Below, one piece after another: positions 7,763 through 15,001 of a stretch of 64,000 bases of DNA. Within the stretch, counting starts at the first letter, position 1; each line of letters begins with the position of its first letter. The notes beneath the pieces were generated by a model. That model was not told the origin of the DNA. It saw only the letters and a list, made by a program, of their open reading frames with translations, and ran no database searches. The stretch comes from Auraticoccus monumenti (lineage in GTDB: Bacteria; Actinomycetota; Actinomycetes; Propionibacteriales; Propionibacteriaceae): contig NZ_LT629688.1 in assembly GCF_900101785.1 (NCBI RefSeq), positions 744,001 to 808,000 on the forward strand. The letters run 5' to 3'. The position numbers and the translations under genes are program-made.

Positions 7763-7825
7763 TTGAACTGTACCGGGCTTCTCCCGAGCACGCCGTGCAC
7801 CACCGCCTCGGTGCTGTCCCGGTGA
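7748..7825 (+). CDS. possible 25-codon upstream ORF (leader peptide)
   Basis: ATG at 7748 opens a 25-codon frame (MTTIILNC...VLSR) that ends in TGA at 7823-7825, overlapping the GTG start of the next gene by 4 nt (GTGA). It begins inside the putative operator. It could be a translated leader that couples to the downstream gene, or the remains of the true N-terminus after a frameshift. No Shine-Dalgarno sequence is obvious. Confidence 0.3.
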   Translation: MTTIILNCTGLLPSTPCTTASVLSR

Positions 7826-8451
7826 GCGGGGTCCACCGACCGACGTGGGGGACGATCGGTGCCGGGGAGGTCGCCCAGGCCGTCGCGCGTCACGCGGTGC
7901 GCTCCGGGCAGGACGTGGTCCTGAGCAACAGCCGCGGCCCCGCGTCGCTGGAGCCGGTCGTGGCCGCGATCGGGCCGGGGGCCTCGGCGGGGACGATCGC
8001 GCAGGCCGCTGAGGCGGATCTGGTGCTGCTCGCCGTGCCGTGGTCCGCGGTTCCTGCCGCGCTCCGTGGCCTGCCGCACCGGGACGGCCGGGTGCTGGTC
8101 GACGCCACCAACCAGCTCACCGGGACCCGGCAGCAGCCCGTCGTCGACGACCTCGGCGACCTGACCGGCAGCGAGCTGGTGGCCTCGCTCGTGCCGGGGG
8201 CGCGGGTGGTCAAGGCGTTCAACACGCTGCACGGCCGCTTCATCGCGCCGGACCCCCGGCACGAGGCCGGTCGGCAGCTCCTCTTCTACGCCGGCGACGA
8301 CGTGGCCGCCAAGACGCTCTTCCACGACGTGGTCGACGGGTTCGGCTTCGCGCCCGTGGACGTCGGACCGCTCCGCGAGGGTGGACGCCTGATGCAGGTC
8401 GGCGGCGGGCCGCTGTCGGCACTCCACGCGCTGCGACAGGACGTCGGGTGA
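7822..8451 (+). CDS. NADPH-dependent F420 reductase-like oxidoreductase
   Basis: A 209-residue Rossmann protein. The N-terminal WGTIGAGEVAQAVARHAVRSG and VVLSNSRGP match the dinucleotide-binding region of the F420-dependent NADP oxidoreductase/KARI-N family. VLVDATNQLTG and VVKAFNTLHG are further hallmarks. Members transfer hydride between NADP and a cofactor or reduce small carbonyls. The start is uncertain: GTG 7822 is the first suitable in-frame codon before the Rossmann motif and overlaps an upstream mini-ORF. The stop overlaps the next gene (GTGA), so it leads an operon divergent from a TetR. Confidence 0.8.
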   Translation: MSGVHRPTWGTIGAGEVAQAVARHAVRSGQDVVLSNSRGPASLEPVVAAIGPGASAGTIAQAAEADLVLLAVPWSAVPAALRGLPHRDGRVLVDATNQLTGTRQQPVVDDLGDLTGSELVASLVPGARVVKAFNTLHGRFIAPDPRHEAGRQLLFYAGDDVAAKTLFHDVVDGFGFAPVDVGPLREGGRLMQVGGGPLSALHALRQDVG

Positions 8452-9443
8452 AGGCCCTGGCCTACCAGCGGGCCCATCCCCTCGAGGCCTTCGCGATCGA
8501 GCTGGTCGAGGTGGCGGAGCCGGTGCCGCGCGACGCGGACCTGGTGGTCGAGGTCGGGGCGGTCGGCGTCAACCCCGGTGAGACCCGGGTGCGCCGCACG
8601 CGCAGCGCCGACCCCGGAGGACGGGTGGTCCTCGGCTGGGAGCTCGCGGGCGTCGTCGTGGCGGTCGGACCTGCGGTGAGCGGGTTCTCCGTCGGCGATC
8701 GCGTGCTCGGCACCGGGGACCCGACGAGGGACGGCTGCTGGGCCGAGCGCGTGGCGATCGACCACCGCGTCGTCGCACGGGTCCCCGACACGCTGTCCCT
8801 CGTGGACGCCGCGTCGCTGCCGATCGGCGGGGTCACGGCCTGGGAGGCGCTGTTCCGCGAGGGAGGAGCGCTCCCGGCCGGCGTCGACCGGGTGCTGGTG
8901 GTCGGCGGCGCCGGCGGCGTCGGTTCCCTGGCCACCCAGCTGCTGGCGACGAGGACCTCGGCCACGGTGATCTGCACGGCCTCGCGACCGGAGTCCCAGC
9001 GCTGGTGCACCACCATGGGGGCCGACCTCGTCGTCGACCACGGCGCCGACGTGCCCGCTGCCCTCCGCTCGGCAGGCATCGAGCACGTCGACATGGTGCT
9101 CTCGACCGCCGGGACCGCGGCGAACCTGGCCTGGATCGCCCCGCTGCTGCGGCCCCACGGTCACCTGGCGGCGGTCGACCTCGACGGGCCGCTGGACCTG
9201 GGCCCCCTGGTCCTCAGGTCCGTGTCGGTCCACACCGAGATGGTCTTCAACGCGGTCGTCCACGGCGAGGACCCCAGCGCCCAGGGCCGGATCCTGCACG
9301 AGCTCGCCGCGGACGCCGCCGCCGGACGTCTGCGACCCATCACCACCACCCGGCTGCAGGGTCTGAGCGCGCAGAGCATGCGGGCCGCTCACCAGCTCCT
9401 CGAGAGCCGCCGCACGATCGGCAAGGTCGTCATCGCGACCTGA
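8448..9443 (+). CDS. zinc-binding alcohol dehydrogenase-family quinone oxidoreductase
   Basis: A 331-residue MDR-superfamily protein. It has a GroES-like N-terminal domain (VGAVGVNPGETRVRR, LGWELAGVVVAVG), a Rossmann domain with the nucleotide motif VVGGAGGVGSLATQLL, and a C-terminal segment ending in ESRRTIGKVV. Structural and catalytic zinc cysteines are not evident, which fits a zinc-free NADPH:quinone reductase. The GTG start overlaps the preceding stop by 4 nt, so translation is coupled. With its neighbours it forms a TetR-controlled set of redox enzymes for carbonyl or quinone detoxification (inferred). Confidence 0.88.
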   Translation: MKALAYQRAHPLEAFAIELVEVAEPVPRDADLVVEVGAVGVNPGETRVRRTRSADPGGRVVLGWELAGVVVAVGPAVSGFSVGDRVLGTGDPTRDGCWAERVAIDHRVVARVPDTLSLVDAASLPIGGVTAWEALFREGGALPAGVDRVLVVGGAGGVGSLATQLLATRTSATVICTASRPESQRWCTTMGADLVVDHGADVPAALRSAGIEHVDMVLSTAGTAANLAWIAPLLRPHGHLAAVDLDGPLDLGPLVLRSVSVHTEMVFNAVVHGEDPSAQGRILHELAADAAAGRLRPITTTRLQGLSAQSMRAAHQLLESRRTIGKVVIAT

Positions 9444-9522
9444 CCCGCCCGGCCTGCCGCCGACCGGCCGCAGCCCCCCGCACCCTCCGAGCACCTGCAC
9501 GACACCACCGAAGGACACCACC

Positions 9523-10398
9523 ATGAGCACGATCCTCGTCACCGGCGCCACCGGCCGCATCGGCCGCATGACGCTCCAGCACCTGCTCGAGCGGCGGCCC
9601 GCCGCCGAGCTCGTGGGCCTGGCCCGCGACCCGCGGAAGGCCGCCGACCTCACCGCCCGCGGCGTCGAGATCAGGGCCGGGGACTACCTCGACCGGGCCT
9701 CGCTGACGCGCGCCCTCGCCGGCGTGGAGAAGGTGCTGCTGGTCCCCAGCGTGGCCTTCACCGACCGCAGCGCCCAGCACGCCAACGTGATCGCCGCGGC
9801 GCAGGAGGTCGGGGTCGACCACCTCGTCTACACCCCGATCATCCGCAAGGCCGGCTCCGGGCTCGACCTCCCGCACGTCACCGCGCACGACACCGCCAAC
9901 CTGGAGACGCTGGAGGCGTCGGGCCTGACGTCCACGATCCTGGGTCACCCGCCGTTCCTGGAGAGCCTGCGGGACTTCATCGGGGCCGACGCCGCCGAGG
10001 TCGGCGTCCGCGTCCCCGCCGGGGACGGCAGGGTCGCGGCGGCGACGCGTCAGGACCTCGCCGAGGCCCAGGCCGTCGTCCTGACCGAACGCGGCCACGA
10101 GGGCAGGACCTACGCCCTGCACGGAGCGCCGGCGGTCTCGTTCTCCGACGTCGCGGAGGTCCTCTCCGAGATCCGGGGCACTACCGTCCACCACGTGCCG
10201 GTCCCGGACGAGGAGTACCTCGGGCGCCTGGTCGCCGGCGGCCTGCCCGGACCCGCCGCGGAGTTCGTGCTGAGCTGGGTCCGCGCGATCAACACCGGCG
10301 AGTGGGACGACCAGCCCGGTGACCTCGAGAGGCTGCTGGGTCGCAGCCCCACCACGATCACCGAGCTCCTCCGGGACCACCCGACCACCGCCCGGTAG
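9523..10398 (+). CDS. NmrA-family NAD(P)-binding protein (QorB/azoreductase-like)
   Basis: A 291-residue atypical SDR. TGATGRIG is the dinucleotide motif, and the sequence lacks the YxxxK pair of classical SDRs, as expected for NmrA-like proteins. YTPIIRK and LGHPPFLESLRDFIG resemble NAD(P)H:quinone oxidoreductase 2 (QorB) type proteins. GAAGGACACC precedes the ATG at a normal distance. It lies 79 bp downstream of the MDR gene on the same strand and probably shares the TetR-regulated transcript. The role is probably quinone or redox sensing or reduction. Confidence 0.85.
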   Translation: MSTILVTGATGRIGRMTLQHLLERRPAAELVGLARDPRKAADLTARGVEIRAGDYLDRASLTRALAGVEKVLLVPSVAFTDRSAQHANVIAAAQEVGVDHLVYTPIIRKAGSGLDLPHVTAHDTANLETLEASGLTSTILGHPPFLESLRDFIGADAAEVGVRVPAGDGRVAAATRQDLAEAQAVVLTERGHEGRTYALHGAPAVSFSDVAEVLSEIRGTTVHHVPVPDEEYLGRLVAGGLPGPAAEFVLSWVRAINTGEWDDQPGDLERLLGRSPTTITELLRDHPTTAR

Positions 10399-10456
10399 CG
10401 TCCGCCGGCGTGCGGCGCCCGGCACCCCGGTCGTGGCTCGCGCCGGACGGGGGCGC

Positions 10457-11059
10457 TCAGAGCCAGTCGTGCTCGCGGGCGTACCGGGCGGCCTCGTGCC
10501 GGGTGCGGGTCTGGGTCTTCTGCATCGCGCTGGAGAGGTAGTTCCGCACCGTGCCGGCCGCCAGGTGGAGCCGTGCGGCGATGTCGGCCACCGAGTAGCC
10601 GTCGGAGGTGACCCGGAGCACGTCCAGCTCGCGGTCGGTGAGCGGGCAGTCGTCGATCACGGCGCGCGCGGACACCTCCGGGTCGATCCACCGCCCACCC
10701 GCGTGCAGGGTCTGGATCACCGTGGCGATGTGTCCGGGCTCGGCGGCCTTGGTGACGAAGCCCTGCACCCCCAGCCGCAGCGCGCGGCGCAGGACCCCGG
10801 GCCTGGCGTGACGGGTCAGCATCAGCACGACCTGGTCCGGACGGCTGCGGCGGACGGCCTCCACCGCCCCCAGGCCGTCCACGCCGGGCATCTCCAGGTC
10901 GATCACCAGGACGTCCGGCTGGTGCCGCAGGGTCGCCTCGACCGCGCTCGCCGCGTCCTCGGCCTCGGCCAGCACCGCGACGTCCCCCTCCAGCGGGAGC
11001 AGCGCGGCCAGCGCCTTGCGCAGCAGGACCTCGTCGTCGGCCAGCACCACCGTGGTCAT
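10457..11059 (-). CDS. NarL/LuxR-family response regulator
   Basis: A 200-residue response regulator. The receiver domain has an acidic pair near residues 8-9, the phospho-acceptor Asp54 in VLVIDLEMPG, and Lys in FVTKAAEPG. A LuxR-type helix-turn-helix follows (LTDRELDVLRVTSDGYSVAD, then AAGTVRNYLSSAMQKT). The ATG overlaps the stop of the upstream kinase gene by 4 nt. The DesR/LiaR-like layout suggests a membrane or envelope signal. The likely target is the CPBP gene divergent from the kinase. Confidence 0.95.
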   Translation of the reverse strand: MTTVVLADDEVLLRKALAALLPLEGDVAVLAEAEDAASAVEATLRHQPDVLVIDLEMPGVDGLGAVEAVRRSRPDQVVLMLTRHARPGVLRRALRLGVQGFVTKAAEPGHIATVIQTLHAGGRWIDPEVSARAVIDDCPLTDRELDVLRVTSDGYSVADIAARLHLAAGTVRNYLSSAMQKTQTRTRHEAARYAREHDWL

Positions 11060-12189
11060 CGTCGCTCCTCCTGCAGCACCGGGGTGGACGCGTCGGCGTG
11101 CGGCCGGGGCAGCGTCGCCGCGGTACGGAAGGTGCCGTCGCCGCCCCGCACCACCAGCTCGCCCCCGGCCCCGGCCACCCGGTCCCGCAGGACCGCCAGC
11201 CCGCTGAGCTCGGGCTCCTCGTCGGCGGCGCCGTCGTTGTCGATCGCGATGCCGTCGGACGTCAGCACGATCCGGACGCGGGTCGCGCGGGTGTGACGCA
11301 GGACGTTGGTGGTGGTCTCCCTCAGCACCTGGCCGAGCAGCTCCCCGACCCCTGGCTCCACCTCACCGCTCCGCTGCACCTCGACCCGGATGCCGGCGGC
11401 CTCGAACAGGTTCTTGGCGTTCTCCAGCTCGACGGCCAGGTTGAGCCGCCGCTGGGCGTGGGCCAGCTCCTTCGTCCGTGCGATGGTGTCCCCGACCAGG
11501 GCGTGGACCTCGGCCAGCTCCTGCTCCACCCGGTCCAGGTCGTCGTGCAGTAGACGCCGCGACAGGGCCACCTTGAGCTTCACCACGTGCAGGGTGTGGC
11601 CCTGGATGTCGTGCAGGTCGCTGGCGAAGCGGACGCGCTCGCGGGCCACCGCCAGCTCCGCCTGCCGTCCACGGGAGGCCTCGAGCTCGGCCAGCACGCG
11701 CTGCACCGCGACGTACAGCACGGTCGTCACCACGGCCCCGAGCGCGACGCCACCGGCGCCCACGCCGTGGCGCAGCAGGGTGCCCGCGGTGTCGGCCGGG
11801 TCCAGGAGCACCCTCAGCACCACCACCGCGACGGCGTAGCCGACCAGCCCGAGCAGGAGCCGCCGACGGTGCCGGGGCCGCTGGAGGACCAGGACCGACC
11901 CGACGACCGCGAGACCCCAGGACGCCGTGCTGCTGCCGGTCACCAGCACCCCGACGACCCAGACCACGGCCGTGACCAGCAGGGCGCCGAGGACCGGACC
12001 GGTCGAGGTCCACCAGCGCACGGCGACGAGGGCCGCCACCAGCCCGGTGCCCAGCAGCGCCGCCTCGGGGACCGTGCGGGCGTCGACCACCACGAGCAGG
12101 GCGCCGATGGTGGAGAGCGTGGCGAAGCCGAGGCCGACGTTGAGGGCGTGCAGCTCCCGCTGCGTCACCGTCGGCGTCTCCGGGGGCAT
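11056..12189 (-). CDS. sensor histidine kinase (HisKA_3, DesK-like)
   Basis: A 377-residue membrane kinase. Residues about 18-165 contain five to six hydrophobic segments with short loops and no large extracellular sensor. The phospho-acceptor is His193 in DLHDIQGHTL (HisKA_3 box), and the ATPase domain has an N-box (RETTTNVLRHTRATRV) and a G-box-like GLAVLRDRVAGAGGEL. The ATG at 12189 follows AGGAGGAG. It is co-transcribed with the response regulator through a 4-nt overlap. An intramembrane-sensing kinase fits detection of membrane state or cell-wall-active compounds (inferred). Confidence 0.93.
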   Translation of the reverse strand: MPPETPTVTQRELHALNVGLGFATLSTIGALLVVVDARTVPEAALLGTGLVAALVAVRWWTSTGPVLGALLVTAVVWVVGVLVTGSSTASWGLAVVGSVLVLQRPRHRRRLLLGLVGYAVAVVVLRVLLDPADTAGTLLRHGVGAGGVALGAVVTTVLYVAVQRVLAELEASRGRQAELAVARERVRFASDLHDIQGHTLHVVKLKVALSRRLLHDDLDRVEQELAEVHALVGDTIARTKELAHAQRRLNLAVELENAKNLFEAAGIRVEVQRSGEVEPGVGELLGQVLRETTTNVLRHTRATRVRIVLTSDGIAIDNDGAADEEPELSGLAVLRDRVAGAGGELVVRGGDGTFRTAATLPRPHADASTPVLQEERR

Positions 12190-12252
12190 GCGCTCCTCCT
12201 GGGTCGACGGTGCCTGGGCCACCAGTCTGACCGGGTGGGAGCGGGGCCACCA

Positions 12253-12267
12253 GTGACGCTGCGTCAC
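12253..12267. promoter_or_regulatory. palindrome GTGACGC-T-GCGTCAC
   Basis: A perfect 7-bp inverted repeat with a 1-bp centre lies between the divergent kinase and CPBP genes. Related half-sites (GGACGTCA, GTGACGT) follow within 40 bp. A plausible binding site for the NarL-type regulator. Confidence 0.6.
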
Positions 12268-12349
12268 GGGTGGGGGGTCAGGGACGTCATGGCCGGGAGG
12301 TGACGTGGTCGCACTACTGCCCCGGGGCGTCCGCCGCTGGACTGGGGAC

Positions 12350-13159
12350 ATGCCGCAGAACTCCTCGTCCCGACCCGACCCGCACCCCGACGCCCTGCCA
12401 CCCGGCGGCCCGGCACCACGACCCGCACCGGCCGACGGGCCCGGGCCCTCCGCCACGTCCACCCCTTCCGCAGGTGCCGGCGGCAGGCCGTCGCCGAGGG
12501 TCGGCTGGCCCGAGATCGGGGTGGGCCTCGTCGTCGCCGCGGCGTTGATCGCCCTGCTCCTCGCCGCCACCAGCCTGATCCCCCAGGACCAGGAGATCCT
12601 GCGCGGTCTCGCCCTGTACGCCGTGTCCGCCCTCGGACCCCTCGGCGGGTTCGCCGCCGCCGTCGCCCTCCGTGTCCGTGACGTCCGCGCCTTCGGCCTG
12701 CGGCGGGTCTCCGGGCGGTGGCTGCTGGTCTCGGTCGCCATCGGGATCGGCGTGATCGTGCTCAACCTGCTGGTCACCGCGGCGGTGGTGACGCTGTTCC
12801 CGCCCCCGGAGAACATCCAGGCCGGCTACCAGGCCGCGGCCACCGGCGGCGCGCTGTCCTTCCTCGGCGCCCTCGTCCTCGGTGCGGTGCTGGTCCCCAT
12901 CGGGGAGGAGCTCTTCTTCCGGGGGGTGCTGACCAACGGGCTCGCCCGCTACGGGCCGTGGGTGGCGGTGCTGGTCAGCTCGACGGTGTTCGCCGTGGCC
13001 CACGGCATCAACTACGTGCTGCCGGTCGCCTTCGTCGTCGGCGTCATCGGTGCCCTGCTGCTGCGCCGGACCGGGTCGCTGTGGCCCGGTGTCGTGGTGC
13101 ACGCGGTCAACAACCTCAGCTCGGTGATCATCCCGGCCGTCCTGGCCGGCGCCGTCTGA
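12350..13159 (+). CDS. CPBP family intramembrane metalloprotease
   Basis: A 269-residue protein. The first 50 residues are Pro/Ser/Ala-rich and probably cytoplasmic and disordered. They are followed by about seven hydrophobic helices with the CPBP motifs EELFFRG (Glu186-Glu187), VFAVAHGINY (His218) and HAVNNLSSV. The ATG at 12350 is preferred over GTG 12305 because of an upstream ACTGGGG. It is divergent from a NarL-type two-component system, with a palindrome between them. Regulated membrane proteolysis in response to the kinase signal is inferred. Confidence 0.85.
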   Translation: MPQNSSSRPDPHPDALPPGGPAPRPAPADGPGPSATSTPSAGAGGRPSPRVGWPEIGVGLVVAAALIALLLAATSLIPQDQEILRGLALYAVSALGPLGGFAAAVALRVRDVRAFGLRRVSGRWLLVSVAIGIGVIVLNLLVTAAVVTLFPPPENIQAGYQAAATGGALSFLGALVLGAVLVPIGEELFFRGVLTNGLARYGPWVAVLVSSTVFAVAHGINYVLPVAFVVGVIGALLLRRTGSLWPGVVVHAVNNLSSVIIPAVLAGAV

Positions 13160-13192
13160 CGTCGGAGGTCGCGGGGACCGCGCCGCCGGCGG

Positions 13193-13879
13193 TCAGGGGC
13201 CGCCCTCGGCCACCAGGTCGAGGAAGGCCGTGACGGCCTCCCTGAGCCGGTCCGGGTGCTCCAGCATCGGCAGGTGCCCGCCGGGCAGGTGCCGGGTGAA
13301 TCCCGGCTCCAGCCGACGCAGGTAGCGGTGCTGCCAGGCCAGGGGCAGCTGGCGGTCGTCGGCGGTGGTCACGTAGCCGAGCACGGGAGCCTGCAGCGGG
13401 GTGCTGACCCGGCTGGTGAAGTAGCGACGGCTCTCCGGTGCGAAGTCCTCGACCAGGCGCTGGGCGGTCGCCTCGTCCACGCCGGCGGCCAGGCTGGTGC
13501 GCAGCGCCTTCTCCGGCGGCCGGGTCCCCGCCACCCGGAGCAGGGCCGGCAGCACGAGCCGGAGGGGCCGCGGCAGCGAGGACGCGTAGGAGCCCCCGGC
13601 TGCCGGCACCACCGCGGCCACGGCCAGCACGCCCCGCACCCGGTCCGGGGCCAGCCCGCTCAGCTCGGCCGCCACCACCCCGCCGGCGGAGTGGGCGACC
13701 ACGACCAGCGGTCCCTCGGGCGCCGCGGCCAGGGCCACCCGGGCGTGGGCCGCGACGTCGGCGGAGCGGCTGGTCGGGCGGGGGGCGACGGTGGAGGGCA
13801 CCGGCAGCCCCTCGCGGGTGCGGTCCCAGACCCAGGTCGGGAGCCCGGCACCGGAGAGCAGCAGCACTGATGGCGTCAT
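13193..13879 (-). CDS. alpha/beta fold hydrolase
   Basis: A 228-residue hydrolase. LLSGAGLPTWVWD is the oxyanion-hole strand-loop, VVVAHSAGGVVA carries the nucleophile serine (GxSxG variant AHSAGG), and LPGGHLPMLEHPDRL supplies the catalytic histidine. It resembles small esterases with EstC/salicylate-esterase-like folds (PF12697). It ends 33 bp from the convergent CPBP gene and starts 258 bp from the divergent ABC operon. TAGCCT lies 7 nt before the ATG, so the mRNA is probably leaderless. The substrate is unknown. Confidence 0.88.
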   Translation of the reverse strand: MTPSVLLLSGAGLPTWVWDRTREGLPVPSTVAPRPTSRSADVAAHARVALAAAPEGPLVVVAHSAGGVVAAELSGLAPDRVRGVLAVAAVVPAAGGSYASSLPRPLRLVLPALLRVAGTRPPEKALRTSLAAGVDEATAQRLVEDFAPESRRYFTSRVSTPLQAPVLGYVTTADDRQLPLAWQHRYLRRLEPGFTRHLPGGHLPMLEHPDRLREAVTAFLDLVAEGGP

Positions 13880-13886
13880 GCCCACG

Positions 13887-13892
13887 AGGCTA
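13887..13892 (-). promoter_or_regulatory. -10 box (TAGCCT) of the hydrolase gene
   Basis: On the minus strand TAGCCT is followed by 7 nt and the ATG at 13879, the leaderless arrangement seen elsewhere in the window. Confidence 0.45.
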
Positions 13893-14080
13893 GGGGCCGG
13901 GTCCGACAGGCGGGTGACGTCCGGCGCCCACCCGGCGGCCCCGGCGCCGCGACACGGGCTCCGTGGGCCACGGCTCCCGCGGGGCGGGTCGGACCCCGGT
14001 GCCCCCGCACTGCCCCCGTGGTCCCCGGGTGGGCCGTTGACCGGCGCCGCTGGTCCCATGGCAGCAGCCGGCCCGGTCAC

Positions 14081-14086
14081 TAGCGT
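14081..14086 (+). promoter_or_regulatory. -10-like TAGCGT before the ABC operon
   Basis: TAGCGT lies about 50 nt before the ATG at 14138. A Shine-Dalgarno-like CCCCGGAG follows close to the start, so this transcript would have a leader. The rest of the 258-bp gap shows no other clear signal. Confidence 0.35.
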
Positions 14087-14137
14087 CGCTGTCGTCCGTC
14101 CAGGGCCGCCCGTCGGCCCACGAACCCCGGAGTACTG

Positions 14138-15001
14138 ATGAGCGCGCACCCCCACCCTCCCGACCAGCTGACCGACCCCGGTCGACCCGCACCCACTCCG
14201 GGCGACCGGCGGGAGGTGGTGGCCAGCGCGGAGGACCTGACCAAGGTCTACGGCAGCGGCCGGACCGAGGTGCGGGCGGTGTCGGGGGTGAGCCTGAGCC
14301 TGCACCGGGGCAGCTTCACCGCGGTGATGGGCCAGTCCGGCTCGGGCAAGTCCACCCTGATGCACTGCCTGGCCGGTCTCGACCGCATCACCAGCGGGCG
14401 GGTCTTCCTGGGCGGGCACGAGCTCAGCCGGCTCAACGACAAGCAGCTCACCCTCGTCCGCCGGGACAAGGTGGGATTCGTCTTCCAGTCCTTCAACCTG
14501 CTCCCCACCCTGACCGCGCAGCAGAACATCGAGCTCCCGCTGGACCTGGCCGGGCGCCGCGTCGACCCCGACCACTTCCGCTCCGTGGTGGACGCGCTCG
14601 GTCTCGGCGACCGGCTGCGGCACCGTCCCAGCGAGCTCTCCGGCGGGCAGCAGCAGCGGGTGGCCATCGCCCGCGCCCTGCTCACCCGGCCCGACGTGCT
14701 CTTCGCCGACGAGCCCACCGGCGCCCTGGACTCGGCCACCGGCGAGGAGGTGCTGGCCCACCTGCGCCACAGCGCCGACGAGCTCGACCAGACCGTCGTG
14801 ATGGTCACCCACGACGCCCAGGCCGCCTCCTGGGCCGACCGGGTGCTGCTGATGGCCGACGGCCACCTCGTCGACGACCTCGACAGCCCCAGCCGGGAGC
14901 AGCTGCTCGAGCTGCTCAACCCCGCGACCGGGACGACCCCGCGTCGCCGCGGACCCGCCGGTCAGGGCCGTCCCGCCGTGGACGAGGGGGCCACGGCGTG
15001 A
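14138..15001 (+). CDS. MacB/LolD-type ABC transporter ATP-binding protein
   Basis: A 287-residue ATPase. Walker A GQSGSGKST is at residues 65-73, the signature LSGGQQQRVAIARALL follows around 167-182, and Walker B with D-loop is VLFADEPTGALDSA at 188-200. An H-loop is in VMVTHDAQ. FVFQSFNLLPTLTAQQN is the Q-loop typical of the MacB/LolD/FtsE type 3 exporter group. The N-terminus has an extra 25-residue polar, Pro-rich segment. It is coupled by a 4-nt overlap to the permease gene. The pair probably extrudes a peptide, lipid or drug, or drives mechanotransmission. Confidence 0.95.
   Translation: MSAHPHPPDQLTDPGRPAPTPGDRREVVASAEDLTKVYGSGRTEVRAVSGVSLSLHRGSFTAVMGQSGSGKSTLMHCLAGLDRITSGRVFLGGHELSRLNDKQLTLVRRDKVGFVFQSFNLLPTLTAQQNIELPLDLAGRRVDPDHFRSVVDALGLGDRLRHRPSELSGGQQQRVAIARALLTRPDVLFADEPTGALDSATGEEVLAHLRHSADELDQTVVMVTHDAQAASWADRVLLMADGHLVDDLDSPSREQLLELLNPATGTTPRRRGPAGQGRPAVDEGATA

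Noticed and set aside
10399-10456. Terminator hairpin between the NmrA and response regulator genes
   Set aside because: The CGTCCG/CGGACG arms give only a short stem with many mismatches, too weak to call.
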